Origin: Neelides folsomi
Taxonomy: Eukaryota; Arthropoda; Collembola; Neelipleona; Neelidae
DNA length: 64,000 bases
Assembly: GCA_034687125.1 (NCBI GenBank)
Contig: JAQGBZ010000005.1
Span: 62,001-126,000 of the forward strand
Direction of reading: 5' to 3'
Within the stretch, counting starts at the first letter, position 1. Each line of letters begins with the position of its first letter. The notes beneath the pieces were generated by a model that worked only from the letters and a program-made list of their open reading frames with translations, searched no databases and was not told the origin of the DNA. Made by a program: the position numbers and the translations under genes. Positions 12,025 to 23,639 of this stretch are shown one piece after another.

Positions 12025-12300
12025 ATGAGTCCCAGGAAAGCGAAAAGAGCAAGGAAGACCAAGAATTCTCCGACGGCATTTCAATACGAATCGGAAGAAC
12101 CAACCGAATTGAATCCAACCTTAGTTCCAGTTGAATCATTCTCCCCTCCTATTGAATCCGATTCTGTTCAATTAGAAGATCTCGATTATCAACTTCAACT
12201 TGCTGCAGCTGAAGCTTATTCCAAAGACAAGGAAGATGATTCAGAAGACTCGGAAGATAGTTCAAATGACGACTCAATGGACATGGATGATGTGAGTTGA
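12025..12300 (+). CDS. small protein of unknown function with basic head and acidic tail
   Basis: An intact ATG-to-stop frame of 91 codons begins 75 bases after the ATG12 stop. The N-terminus is basic (MSPRKAKRARKTKN, a plausible nuclear signal). The middle is rich in Glu/Pro/Ser, and the C-terminus is a run of Asp, Glu and Ser (EDDSEDSEDSSNDDSMDMDD). I do not recognise a family. Shortly before the stop the sequence GTGAGT forms a strong splice donor (exon end 12291, phase 0), so the true C-terminus may lie in a downstream exon, for example after the acceptor ending about 12387. The spacing to ATG12 is too small for an ordinary separate promoter. It could be a second cistron, a 3'-UTR ORF or a gene with its promoter inside ATG12. 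Confidence 0.55.
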   Translation: MSPRKAKRARKTKNSPTAFQYESEEPTELNPTLVPVESFSPPIESDSVQLEDLDYQLQLAAAEAYSKDKEDDSEDSEDSSNDDSMDMDDVS

Positions 12301-12862
12301 ACATTTTAATTTTATTCTTACTATTCTTACTAGTTTTATTCTACTGTATTTATATTGACTTACCCTATTAAATAAATTCTACTGTAGTACATTGTCATAT
12401 AGTGGAGATACTTAAAATATAAAGTAGAATTTTAGCCAAATTATTCAAAAGTGAATAAAGTTAGAATTTTTTCGCACCTATACTGGGATACCAAGATGAA
12501 TCAAAAGTCATAAATAAGTTTTATTTAAATCCTTCAAACAATCTCTTATGCTTATATCGTTTAATGTTAAATGAATTATGAGAGTGGATTAGAAGGTAAA
12601 GCATCTGTATGTAGAGGAACAGATGTGTACATTGGTGGTAAGTACGTGAGCAATGCACAATAAAAATGACTCGAGGCGAAAAGCGACCCTTTTGTAAAAA
12701 ATAATGACTTGCAAAAATTCGGGGTTATTTCTCTCTTTACGTCTTTTTCGACTCCATCTTGGCATTCGTTGCTCCAAATCCTCAGTGGAAATTTATTTAA
12801 AAATAAAAATAGTAAATAAAAATACCCATCAAGTTTAAGTTGGAAAGAAAGGGAAAGGGAGG

Positions 12863-13492
12863 ATGTCATATGAAGGCCAAGGGCTTGGACATTCTAATGG
12901 AAGGCACCATAAGGATTCCCAAAATAGAGTAAGAGAGAATAAACAAATCATTTCCCATATTTTGACACTATTCTTTTGGGGTCAACAGGGTCGGATGTCG
13001 CAGCTTGATTCTCCTGGACATGTGTCTGGTATGGATGTGATGTCTGACGATGAACTCGTTTCCATCTCCGTTCGAGATTTGAACCGCACTCTTAAAATGC
13101 GTGGGCTTTCAAGGGAAGAAATCATTCGGATGAAGCAGAGAAGAAGAACTCTTAAGAATCGTGGATATGCCGCTAGGTATATTTTAATAATTATTTATGA
13201 TTGATTTTTACTCTATTTAATGAGTTTCTTTCTCGTAATGTTAGTTGCTTTATTTACAATAATAGATTTCCTTTTGAAAATTGTTCCATTATTTGTTTAT
13301 AGCTGTCGAGTAAAGCGAATTGAACAACGCGACATTCTCGACACGGATAAAAATGTGGAGGCAAATGACATTGACTCTATGTCAAACAAGAATCAACAAC
13401 TTCGGGACGAAATTGAAGATCTTCAATCAAAATATGACGCCCTTCGCAAATTCGCCATCCAGAAAAAACTCCACATCCCTTACGACTTTTAA
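12863..13492 (+). CDS. small Maf bZIP transcription factor
   Basis: The Maf signature is unmistakable. An extended homology region [17 protein letters not shown] is followed by the basic region [19 protein letters not shown] short leucine zipper-like coil ([21 protein letters not shown]) comes next and no transactivation domain, as in small Mafs. These pair with CNC factors (Cap'n'collar/Nrf2 type) at antioxidant/MARE sites in the nucleus. Exons: 12863-12928, 12989-13176 and 13303-13492. The 60-base intron 12929-12988 is inferred from GTAAGA...CAACAG in phase 0 and is itself open, so it could be retained. The intron at 13177 splits the Ser codon of AA|SCR in the basic region. Upstream residues ([13 protein letters not shown]) are not family-typical and the start is less sure; MSQLDSPGH at 12995 is an alternative. 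An AATAAA lies just after the stop (about 13498). Confidence 0.92.
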
Positions 13493-13869
13493 TTATCAAT
13501 AAATAAAATACTTTCGCACATAGTTTGTTAATTATTATTTATTTAGCACCAATAATAGTCCAATTTATATGCATTACTTATCACGCTTTCAACTAATTTT
13601 TACATCTTTAATGTTAATAAGGGAAAATACAAAAAACGAATAAGTTAAATTTTGTTAAAGGATTGACTAGTTTTTAAAATTGACAAAAAAAATAAATTAT
13701 TCTTATGTTTATAAACGGGCAATGATTTAATAATAGTATTGCTAAAAACGAGTAACATCGATAAGATATTAGTTATTAGTATTTGGTATAAAAATTTAAG
13801 TCATAATAAATTAAGTAAATTATTAAATTTAAATTAAAAATTAATTATTTCTTAAGTCATGCGTTAAGT
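13493..13869. other. short convergent intergenic region
   Basis: 377 AT-rich bases between the 3' ends of small Maf and endonuclease V. It contains overlapping AATAAA signals for the Maf transcript directly after its stop. Nothing else was recognised. Confidence 0.6.
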
Positions 13870-15258
13870 TTATTCCTTCATTTCTTCGTGAGAATCTTGA
13901 GTGTAGTCGACATTTGAATCAACGAGATTTCCTTTTTTGATCGCTCCTTTTTCAGTTTCAACGAATTTAGCTCCTTTGGTTGCCAATTTAAGGGTGCTTC
14001 GACTCAAGGTTTCAGCATATCGAAGAGGTTCTGGGATGCGAAATTTGGAAACTGACAAAACAGCGTTCTTTGCAGTCTCCAAACTAATTTTATTTCCAAC
14101 TGACACAAAAATAGCCTTTTTGGATGACGAAGAGGATTTGACAGCCTTAAAAATAAACAAGACATTATTTTTAATTATATTAAATACATTTCATTATATA
14201 CAATTAAGTTTATTAAAAATAAAAGGCTTTAAGTTGAATAAGTGGCTTTTAAAGTAAACTATTTACTATAATTTAATTTTATTAAACAGTTAAAATGGTA
14301 GCGACTATTAACATATTATAGAATTATAATACTTATATTCATTTACCATTCCAAGAGGTTTCTTGTCTTTATCAATAATTGTAAAGGAGTCTCCTGATTG
14401 TTTCAAAACCTCTTCTTTTTTCTTATTGTAATTTGTTCCTCTTATGAAAAAGAAATTTTTTGCAACCCCGATTGTTGGAATAGAAAGTTCATGGCCAATG
14501 TGACAAGCTGACCCACAACGTCTTGGGTGGAGAACTCCATTTCCTTCAGCTAAAATCAAGTCTGGAGTGAACTCTGGTTTATCATCAATTGCTTTCTTCA
14601 CAATTTCAACTAGTGGATCAGCATCTCGGAATGCAAGAAATCCTACGATTGCATAAAACATTAAAACCCATTTAGTTTAATAAATAAAACTTTTATTAAA
14701 ACATACTTTATTCTAGTTTTATGAAGTTTGACAATGGCACTTGTTCAAGACGTTTAATTTTTGATTACCTGGAACATAAGGAACGGTGAGTTTCACAATA
14801 GCAGTTTTTTCATAAACAACTTTTAATGATGGATAAGAGCAAATGACAATTGTGGGAACTGCAATCGTTTCTTCCTTGTAAACCGTTGACTGAATGTCGA
14901 GACCAGCTACATACTTCAACATGCTGAAAATAAAAATGTTATTTTAATCATTTATGAATTAATCATTGTATGTTACTGAAAGTTAGATAATTACAGTTTA
15001 AACTTTAATTTTGACATTTACTCACGTAAAGTTGTTTTGCCACAACTCGGTATTCTCAACTATGATTTTGTCTTTAACAGAATTTTGTATTCCTATCCAA
15101 GTTTGAGTCAACACTGATGGTATTTCTTTGCTGCTTTTCTTGGATTTCAATTCATCGACAGTTTCTTCGACTTCTTTAATTATCTCGTCTTTTTCGTTTT
15201 CGAAATTAGAAGGCGACATGTTGGTGAACTCTTCCGGTTGAACATTCGTAACCTCCAT
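13870..15258 (-). CDS. ENDOV: endonuclease V family nuclease with altered metal-site residues
   Basis: Four exons (15258-15026, 14923-14769, 14642-14347, 14145-13870) give 319 residues. Family motifs: AGLDIQS (catalytic Asp D87), PYVPGFLAFRD (126-136), LILAEGNGVLHPRR (158 onward), GVAKNFF, and the C-terminal SVGNKISLETA and FRIPEPLRYAE. Endonuclease V cleaves one bond 3' of deoxyinosine (bacteria) or inosine in RNA (animals). Bacterial and human enzymes have Glu at FRE and Asp at VDG as metal ligands. Here these are Asp (D136) and Glu (E162), and the usual SVGHR His is Asn (N246). I read all three codons directly from the DNA. The frame is intact, splice sites are good, and the rest of the fold is well kept. 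The N-terminal 55 residues are a charged extension, and the C-terminal 40 residues are lysine/glutamate-rich. Confidence 0.93.
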
Positions 15259-15868
15259 CTAAAATTGAAAATATACAATTGCTTTATCAATTTATTTAAA
15301 GACTCTTACTATTAATTATTTGTCATTCAAAGCTCAACTTTTTTGATGCTGTTCAACAAGTGTTCTAATTTGTTCAAAGTTAATAATCACAATAACTTGA
15401 AAACTTTAGAAAATCTTGTGTGGTTTTATCTTTACTTTCCTTACCAAATGAAATCGATGATAAATCGGAAGTTAATGAACAAAGAACGAAGCTTTTTATA
15501 GTGCCGAGATCGTTCTGTATCAAAATACTTAAATGACGTGTCAAAATAAGAAAATAAATGATGAAAATTACATTATTGTATACGTATATTGTTGCAAATA
15601 TGCAAACGAATATTGGATTTGGAAGGCGCCATGCGTGTAGCATGAATTACCTCTTGAAGTTACTTTGCGTTTCTTCCATCCTTTTCCTATCAGATCAAAT
15701 GTTTCGCATAGCAAGAAAGCTGATTGGGATTTAAAGAGACAAAAGATTAAATTGTTGGCTAAAGTTTAATTATTTTTCACGAGGAATAGATACATTAATA
15801 TTTTGACCATAAAGTTAGTTTGTGATTCATAAAAGCAATATTAGAATTCGCTGTAAAAAAAGGCCAAA
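15259..15868. other. divergent promoter region ENDOV / VPS37
   Basis: 610 bases between two start codons pointing apart, so it must hold both promoters. No TATA box was convincing. An 87-codon minus-strand frame here (15643-15380) has no recognisable features. Confidence 0.55.
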
Positions 15869-16759
15869 ATGAATCAGCAAAATCAAGTTCCTGTTCCTGA
15901 AACTGAAATCAAAAACATTATTTCAGCAGCCCTTTTTAACTTGTCCGAAGATCAACTTCGTCAACTAATCGAGAATGAACAATATTTCGAGAGTTTTTTG
16001 ATGAACCTTCCAAAGGTATGATATTTTTATATTAACGAATAGAAATAAAAGTCATTTCAATGAGTATGAGTTTATTCATTATGAAATGGAGCAATACTAC
16101 AGATATATCGTCGAAACAGTTATTTAATTTATTTGTTTACAGGTTCAAACTTGGAATGCGAAAAAGGCATTATTGGTGGAAAATAACAAATTAATTGCTC
16201 AGTACAATTTGACATTTGAACCCAAGCTGAATGAAGGGAAATCGAGGTTATTGAGTCTTTACGAACAAGCCAGAAATTTGGCTGATGAACTCGAGTTGAA
16301 GAGATCAAGATTGGGTAAATTAAATCTGATTAGCTTAATAATCAAAATTAATCCAATTCAAATTATAAGCATTTCTAATATAATTTTAATTTTTAAGATT
16401 CCTTATCGTCGAAGTCATCAATTGAGGCTACGCAAAATTTGTTGAAGGAAGCTGCTGATAAGAGCGAAGAAGATAGCGAAGAACTTGCCAATAAGTTACT
16501 CGATGGAGAAATTGAACTCGATGCCTTTTTAACTCCATTTTTCGAACAAAGGGCTAACATGCACCTACGAAAGTTAAAGTCTGAAAAGCTGAATGAAATG
16601 GCATCGGCACAACGAAATCGCCCGGGATCTCGTTCTGGCCCAGGTTTAATTCCACCATATCCGCAGATCAACTCAACAAATTTTGGAGGTCCTCAATCAA
16701 ATTTTGCAACGCCTCCTTATCCCGTTTCAGGTCAAAGGTTCCCTTACCCTCAGATGTAA
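15869..16759 (+). CDS. VPS37: ESCRT-I subunit VPS37
   Basis: Exons 15869-16015, 16143-16314 and 16398-16759 give 226 residues. The Mod(r) domain is recognisable: LSEDQLRQLIENEQYFESFL, VQTWNAKKALLVENNKLIAQYNL, PKLNEGKSRLLSLYEQ, and LLDGEIELDAFLTPFFEQRANMHLRKLKSEKL, an ordered set of helices. The tail is proline/glycine-rich (GPGLIPPYPQ, TPPYPVSGQRFPYPQM), as in VPS37B/C. VPS37 joins TSG101, VPS28 and MVB12 in the cytosolic ESCRT-I complex, which sorts ubiquitinated cargo into multivesicular bodies. The ATG follows AAGGCCAAA, a good context. Assignment to B or C would need a phylogeny. Confidence 0.93.
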
Positions 16760-17821
16760 ACACCATAAAAGATTATTTTTCTAAAGAGTTCATAAAATTA
16801 ACTTTTAAGATTACCAAAAAATAATCATTTTCTAAAAATTACTCATTCATTAATGTTCGATTTGCTCCAGTCTGATAATATACTTTATTTACAATTAATT
16901 ACAATAAGGCGTTAATTATTCTGTTTAATGATGATTTAATTTAAGCTTATATCTAACCATTAAATAGTAGATTACTTATTTTTTTGTAACATATAAGAGG
17001 TTATATTACCAAAAACTTAAAACCTCAATTTGGATATTCAATATGTTCAATTTCGTATAACTTAAATTGACTTATTTGTTTATTTACACTGATAAGGAAA
17101 GGATCCAATGCTTGAATGATGTACTTATATTTAAACATGTAACTTGTAATGAGAAACGCAATAAGCTAATTACTCTATTAATTCGTGATTAGCTAACCAT
17201 GCATAATACATTTATATAATTTTTTAAATGTTAGTTATTGTGCAATCCATTACATAATGTAACAAAATTAATAGGTAATTTTTGAATAAACCTTTTTAAT
17301 AAAAAAATGAGTCGTGTAAAATTAATTATTACAAATAGTTAAATGATAGGATTTCAAATCAATTTATTCAGAGTTTAGATAATTCAAATTCTAATGAAGT
17401 AATATAATCTGTACTTTACATCGAAAGATTTCAACTTATATTAAATTGTAAGTAATAAACGATGCAGATTTGTAATTTTCTTATATTAAAAATTTCAATT
17501 TAAAACATGAGTATGTTTAACAAGTTTTAAGCACAATTGTATGTACTTGTTGAATTGTCCAAGAATTAACAACCCCGACTTTAAGCAGAAGAAATAATAC
17601 AATGTATTACAGTCATAAATATGAAAATGCAATTATTTGATACTCATAAAGGTAAATACTTATTTAAGTACATCAATAGCAAATGATACTTTAAGTTGCT
17701 TTATATTAGAAAATACTGTCATTTAGGAATAAAACGTGAATAGAAAGTTGATCATTGACTAAAATTCTCCTAATAAATATTAGTAATAACAAAGTTACAT
17801 AAATAGTACCTAGGCCTTTTG
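16760..17821. other. convergent intergenic region, no gene seen
   Basis: About 1.06 kb of AT-rich sequence between the 3' ends of VPS37 and CABLES. No ORF, RNA gene or repeat was recognised. Confidence 0.6.
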
Positions 17822-20800
17822 TTAAGACTCGTAAAGGAGTCGTTGGTAATGAGGAAAAACTTCCACTGTGGGAACATGAAGAGCAAATTCAAGAGCGACC
17901 AGAACGGCAAATTCGAACAAGAGAAGTTCCTTGCGATTAACCCGGAAAATACCCTCAATTTTCTACAAAAAATTAATTATTAAAATTTCGCATCAATTTT
18001 TAATAAACAAAAATTAACTTGATTTTAAATTTAAACAAAAATTAAATTACCTCTATGAGATTATGAAGATTTTCCCCTTTTACATCATTCAGCTTAGCAG
18101 AGAGGAGCAAACAAGCTCCAGCAGAAAATTTACGATTGTATTTTGTCACAAATGCTGCGAGTATTAATTTTTCAAAGTACACATATGCATGGGCCACAGT
18201 TAAAAGATCAACACTGGAATCCGTCTTCACAACCCGACGCATCTCCCTTTTCAAACTGTAACAAAATTATTATCATTAATCAACATTGTCTTCAAAACAA
18301 AAAGGCCTTAAAATAAATAAATAACAAAAGCAGACTTTGAAAATCTGATAATTAAAAAACATGAAAAAATAAATAAATATTGATCAACAGTGAGATCAGA
18401 ATAAAATGAAAAGTGTCAACCTCCTAAGTTTCGAAAGTGTTAGTTGAATGTGTGGGAATCTTCCTCTGAACTTGTCATTAAGCTCTTTTTTGAGGTCCGA
18501 AGCTTTGCAGTAATCAATGACTGAAGTCAAATATGAAGAGAAAGTCATCAGAGTTCGATGTTTCCCTGCCCGAAGTTCAGGATCATCTAGCAAATGAGGT
18601 GAATAGCCACCACCTGAGATAAACTCTCGAGGTTCAATCACAACTTCTTCCTCGCCAACGATAATTGGAACGAGGTTGTTACTTCCATTAGCACACGTTT
18701 TGTTCGCGTCATAAGACACACATCTAAAGTCAAATAATTAAATATATTAATGCATAAATTAAAACAATTACAAATACATACAAATAGAAATATTCATTTT
18801 CAATAATACAATGTAAAAATAAATTTGTATAAAAATTCCAAATTAAACAATTAAACATTAAATTTTACTTAATTAACTTAATTGTTTGTAATATTTACCT
18901 CGACACTGCAGGATAGTCTCTTTGATTACCAGCCTTGAAATTTACAGTGGTTCCTTCAAATGCCGATCTTGAGAGGGGTGGTTTAGAAAAAGGAGCCGAA
19001 TTGAAAAACTCCGATTCATCGCCAAATCCAATAGGGAGAAATGGTTTACTCCGTGAAGCAAAATATGAAGGTTGGAGAAGATTCGCATAGCTGATTTCTT
19101 CATGTCGAACAAGTTGCTCCAAAGGGTCAGGGTCAACGGAAATCGGCCGACTGCCGCTTGTATTTCTTGCTCGTCGCAACCGTCGTGCTTCTTCTTTCTC
19201 TCTGATTTAAATCAAATTATAAAAATGGATTAGTTATAGAGTTCTTTGTGCTTCCTTTTACATTTACCCCAAAGTTCGTAGAAATTCTACGTATTAAATA
19301 GATCAAAGTACTTGTTTACAATTTGGAGTTAGAATAGAACATTTACACATTATGATTTTAAAGTGTTAATTTCAATCCACATTTAACAGTCCAAATTGAT
19401 ACAGACGAGTGAACCACATAAATATATTACTTTCTTCAATGTTCACAATTACAATTTTATAAACTACTATTAATTTTAGTATTTTCCAAAATACATTTTT
19501 AGTATTTTTTCTCATGCAAAAGCATGGCCACTTTCCCCTAAGCGAGTCAATTAAGAAAAAGAGATGAAATCCGGAATAAATTATACGAAGGGTTAATTAA
19601 TGAAAAATTAGAAATGATCATTTATGAGAAGGGCGTTAATTGATGAATGTTAATTAGGACTGGACAAATGTATTACTGATATTTAGTAAGTGAAAGTAAA
19701 ATAAAACTTTGAGTGAAGAAGAAGGAAGTTAAAGGAAGGAAAAGACCAAGAATTGAATTGTCAATTGCTCAGCGAGCGTTAGTTGGAAATAAAAAACGAA
19801 AGATTTTGGCCGTGACATTATGGACACCTTGCCGAGATGGAAGGGAGCAAAGTGGCGAGATTTCGAGTCCTCTGTCCCTTCGCGGGACTCGCCGTCAGCC
19901 GAAAAGCCAACACAACTCGGTGCAAAGCAGACCTATTATGAATGATGCAATCTCTCAATGAAGATCATTCCTTTTATCTTTATATTCATCTCTTTACTAT
20001 ATTTAAATATTACTAACATTTTTATGCTCAACTCTCGTTAATTTTGGAAAAAATCCTACCATAAAAATTTACATTATGGATATACATTAGGTATATCTGT
20101 AGTATTTGGTATTTAATTTAGGCAATTGTAAATTATTTATGCTCAACAACTCATCATTAAACAGATATGTATTATTTAATGTAGTTATAATTTAGTAAAG
20201 GTATGTGAGTAATTTATTATGTGAAAACGCAAAACGTCAAAAACTGATTAATAAATTTTATAAATGAATTAATAAAAATCCATCACCACTAATAGTGATA
20301 GATGCATTCCTTATACCTGTTTCCTGTTCCTCTCGGTTCATTTGGTTTGTCCTTCAGTTGGAGATGAGGAGGCAGAGGGCGAATTCCATTGTATGGAATC
20401 GATGAGTAGACAATGCACGGAGTTCTCTTCGACACAAGAATCACAATCCGTTGGTTCCTGATCCGAATATGTTCCTCTCCTTCTTCACGGATGTTGAAAG
20501 TTTTTAAATCTCCATGTGGAACAAGATAACTTGATCGTGAGGAGTCAGAGACATTTGATGTAGATAAATGTGCAGCTCCTCGTGCTAATCAAAATAAACA
20601 TCAAATATATAATATTTAATTACATAAAATAATATCAAAAAGATAGAGAAAACTTACAATGATGATCGAAACTTTCATTGCTACTGAAGTGATTGTGACG
20701 CGAATCGTGAGAAGTAAAAACTTCTGAATCTCCAAGTGCAGCACCGTAATTGTAATCTTGTCTTCTTAAACAACTCCCTTCACTTCCTCCAGTGTTCAGT

Positions 20801-21351
20801 CTGACAAAAACATTAAAGATAAGTTTATTTTAAAATTACTAAAATTCATAATTTAACTTTGCAGATTAATCATTATGATTTAAGCTGTTATTATTTTAAT
20901 TATTTTTTATAGTTTGTAAACCTTTTTCTCTGGGTGAAATCCTGGTTTTGTGAATCTAATTGTTCTTCAAGAGAATCATCGTGGGGATTAGCAGAGGAAT
21001 CTCCAAATGTATGGCAGTCGCGGTCATAAGTTGAAAACCATGCCGTGTCTCGATAACTTCCGTCCAAAGAGATATTTGAGAGAAAAGCGACAGCAGCGAT
21101 TCTCCGTTTTTTTCGAGCTAACTGCTCTTCCCATCCTTCGCCTCGCATTCCACAGGGACTACCAACCTTTAACAAAATTAAGAATAATTAGTAAACTTCC
21201 CAATTCCAATACAAAATAAAGAGTAAATGTTTAACCACAAGGTAATATTAGTAATTTACAGAATTAGTACTTTTAAATGTTATGAATAGTAAAAATTGAA
21301 GTAAAATGAAAATAATGAAATGACATTTACGGAATAAACATGCTGCACCAT
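17822..21351 (-). CDS. CABLES: CABLES (CDK5 and ABL enzyme substrate) cyclin-box protein
   Basis: Eight minus-strand exons (21351-21331, 21166-20922, 20800-20658, 20584-20317, 19201-18899, 18723-18421, 18255-18051, 17962-17822) give 542 residues. N-terminal [17 protein letters not shown] is the conserved CABLES entry motif. The centre has [21 protein letters not shown]. The C-terminal cyclin-like box is strongly kept: [91 protein letters not shown] and [27 protein letters not shown] proteins are adaptors linking CDKs (CDK2, CDK3, CDK5) with Abl-type tyrosine kinases in cell-cycle and neuronal signalling. All phases agree. The first exon (MVQHVYS, 7 codons) is inferred from an ATG and a GTAAAT donor and is the least certain part. 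The 1.1-kb intron 4 holds a GC-richer block (see 19700-19961). Confidence 0.93.
19700..19961. other. GC-richer block inside CABLES intron 4
   Basis: About 260 bases clearly richer in G/C and CpG than the surrounding intron. An 82-codon open frame on the opposite strand (19713-19961) is lysine/arginine-rich but has no recognisable domain and may be chance. Possible roles are an internal promoter or alternative first exon of CABLES, or an enhancer; none is shown. Confidence 0.35.
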
Positions 21352-23639
21352 AATATTATTAATTTAATTTAAATTTTTAAATGAAGGATGAAAGTAAACA
21401 AAGATCGTAAACAGCTTGAAGAATTGAATGAAACAAAGTAAGCGTGAAAGTTATAAAAAATCCAAAGGAAAAATAATGTTATGATTCGAATCATTTGAAT
21501 TGGATAAATTGTTTTGGTCAAAAGCTGTGAGTGCTGTGTGTGAGTTCTACTTCATAATAAATATTATTGATGTTTTAAGTTAAATATAAGTAGTTATCAA
21601 ATGGGATGTAGTTAAAGAGGATCATTGGAACCGTACTCTTGAGATTCGGCTTCAACAACTAACGATAAGTGCTGTTGGGAAAAGATAAAATTGGCAATGC
21701 AAAAAGGCATATAAAGGAATTTGGAATGGAGCCTTGATAAGAAGCCAAAGTCAAAGCCAAGATTAAATTATATGCAAATCATTAAGTTTAGTGTTTATAA
21801 ATACAAAAAAATTCTATAATTACAATTACTTAATCCTATATGTATGTAAAATTAGAGCATTTTAACGAAACAATAAAAACCCAATCGTAATTTAAATTGA
21901 ATTATTTTATATTGAAGCGATACGATTGAGAATAAAAGCGATCTCGTTTCTCCTTTGACCTTTTGTTATGGACATAATAGGCAAAGAAATTTTGACTAAA
22001 TCCAAATACATTACTCTAACTTTAACATGTAAGTAATGTAATGAGTGGTTTCTGGTTTTTATTAAAAATTTATAATGCAGTTATGAGTTTATGAGGAATA
22101 TTTTAAATGTGTATGTTATTGTTGATTAATATTTGTAATTTTAATATAAAAAATCGGTCTAAGTTAAAAGGATAATGTTTTAGTCCTCCCACTTACCAAC
22201 AATTATAATGAATATAATGCTATAAAAAACCATTAAATCGAAGCTCATTATTTCTAATATAAGAACTAATCAATTATTTTAATTATAATTGTTCTTGAGT
22301 TATTAATATTGAGAAAATTTCTGAGAAATATAAATGGCACAGTGCAGTTGTGTAAAAGTTTTCATTGGGAAAGGACGTTTGCATTGTACAGCATGTACTT
22401 TTATAAAAAAAATAAAATGCATTGCATAAATCATCATTGAATAATGTAATTTAAATGATTAATGTCGTTACTTTTCTGCTGTAAAAATATGGGACTGAAT
22501 TAATATTAATTCACATTTTAATGTTATTAACTGCCCAACCAAAAAATTAATATAAAGCAAAAAATATAAAAATATCTAAAGGTAAAGGTTGAATAGGATC
22601 TCACCAAATATCAGTTTCATTTTGAAAGGAGAATTTTGAACTTTCAATGCCAAATAAAGGACTTATTGATTTCAATTTGTGAATTGTCTGAATCCAATTA
22701 AACAAATAAATCAGTAAGTCTATAAATATTAAATATTATTAAATGTTTTTATACTTTCTATTTTTATTTAAATATTTTTTTTACTTATTTTCTATTTACA
22801 ATTGTACCTTTCAAAATTGGTGCAATACGTTCGAATCGATAGACGACTTGCGAGTGAGATGGCGAGAAGGCTTTTACGCCAAATAAAATTATTAAATAAA
22901 TCCATACTAAATAGAAAGTTACATTATTTACATTATAAATGTTAAATATATAAAAAATATAATTTCAAAATGTATGCAAATATGTATTAATATCTATATC
23001 ATCTCAATTTCTCAATACAATCTCAATCGAACAAAATATCATTTATTTATCAAACAATTGATAAATATATAAGATTACCCGCATGCCTTATATTGAAATT
23101 GCAATACTTAACAAATAACTATTTTTTAAGATGTCATCAAAGATTGACATAATCGTTCGAAAACAAGTTTATAATTAATGCCTATTGATCTCGAATTGAT
23201 CGTTGGTTTAATGATTGTAAAATAATGGCAATCATTTGTGGGAGGAATAAACCACATTACTCACATTAGATATATAGGCTCTTAATACATTGGGATATTA
23301 ATACATTCATTATTATTACTATTCATTATTCGGTCTAACTTCAATTGATGTCATATAAGGTGTCATAAAAGCTGTGAGTTAACTCCAGGATTTCACGCGA
23401 CAATGAATGAACATTTATTGATTTCTGGACGGCGCAGAGTGGAGCAAAAGGGGGTCAAATGAGATGGAGAAAGGCAGCAGGAGACCTTCGCAACTCCCAC
23501 ACGCACAGGCACTTGGGATCAAAACCAAAAAAGGGGTTCTGGACAAATTACCACAATTGGGTCAAACCCGATTCGACAACCAAATAACCTCTGTGCCTTG
23601 ACCTGACACACTTCAAACAGCGTCTACAACTCTCCTACA
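21352..23639. other. divergent intergenic region CABLES / BTB gene
   Basis: About 2.3 kb, mostly AT-rich with no recognised gene. The last 260 bases (23380-23639) are richer in G/C, contain CACGCGAC and GGACGGCGC, and lead straight into the BTB start codon, so they are the likely promoter and leader of that gene. Confidence 0.55.

Noticed and set aside
12576-12869. 97-codon minus-strand frame upstream of small Maf
   Set aside because: No recognisable motif, low-complexity start, no plausible splice partners, and it overlaps the Maf promoter and leader.
15380-15643. 87-codon minus-strand frame with a hydrophobic start (MLHAWRLPNPIFVC)
   Set aside because: Lies in the short divergent promoter between ENDOV and VPS37; hydrophobicity is what AT-rich DNA gives by chance, and no family is recognised.
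19713-19961. 82-codon basic plus-strand frame in a CABLES intron
   Set aside because: No domain and no splice context; kept only as a composition note.
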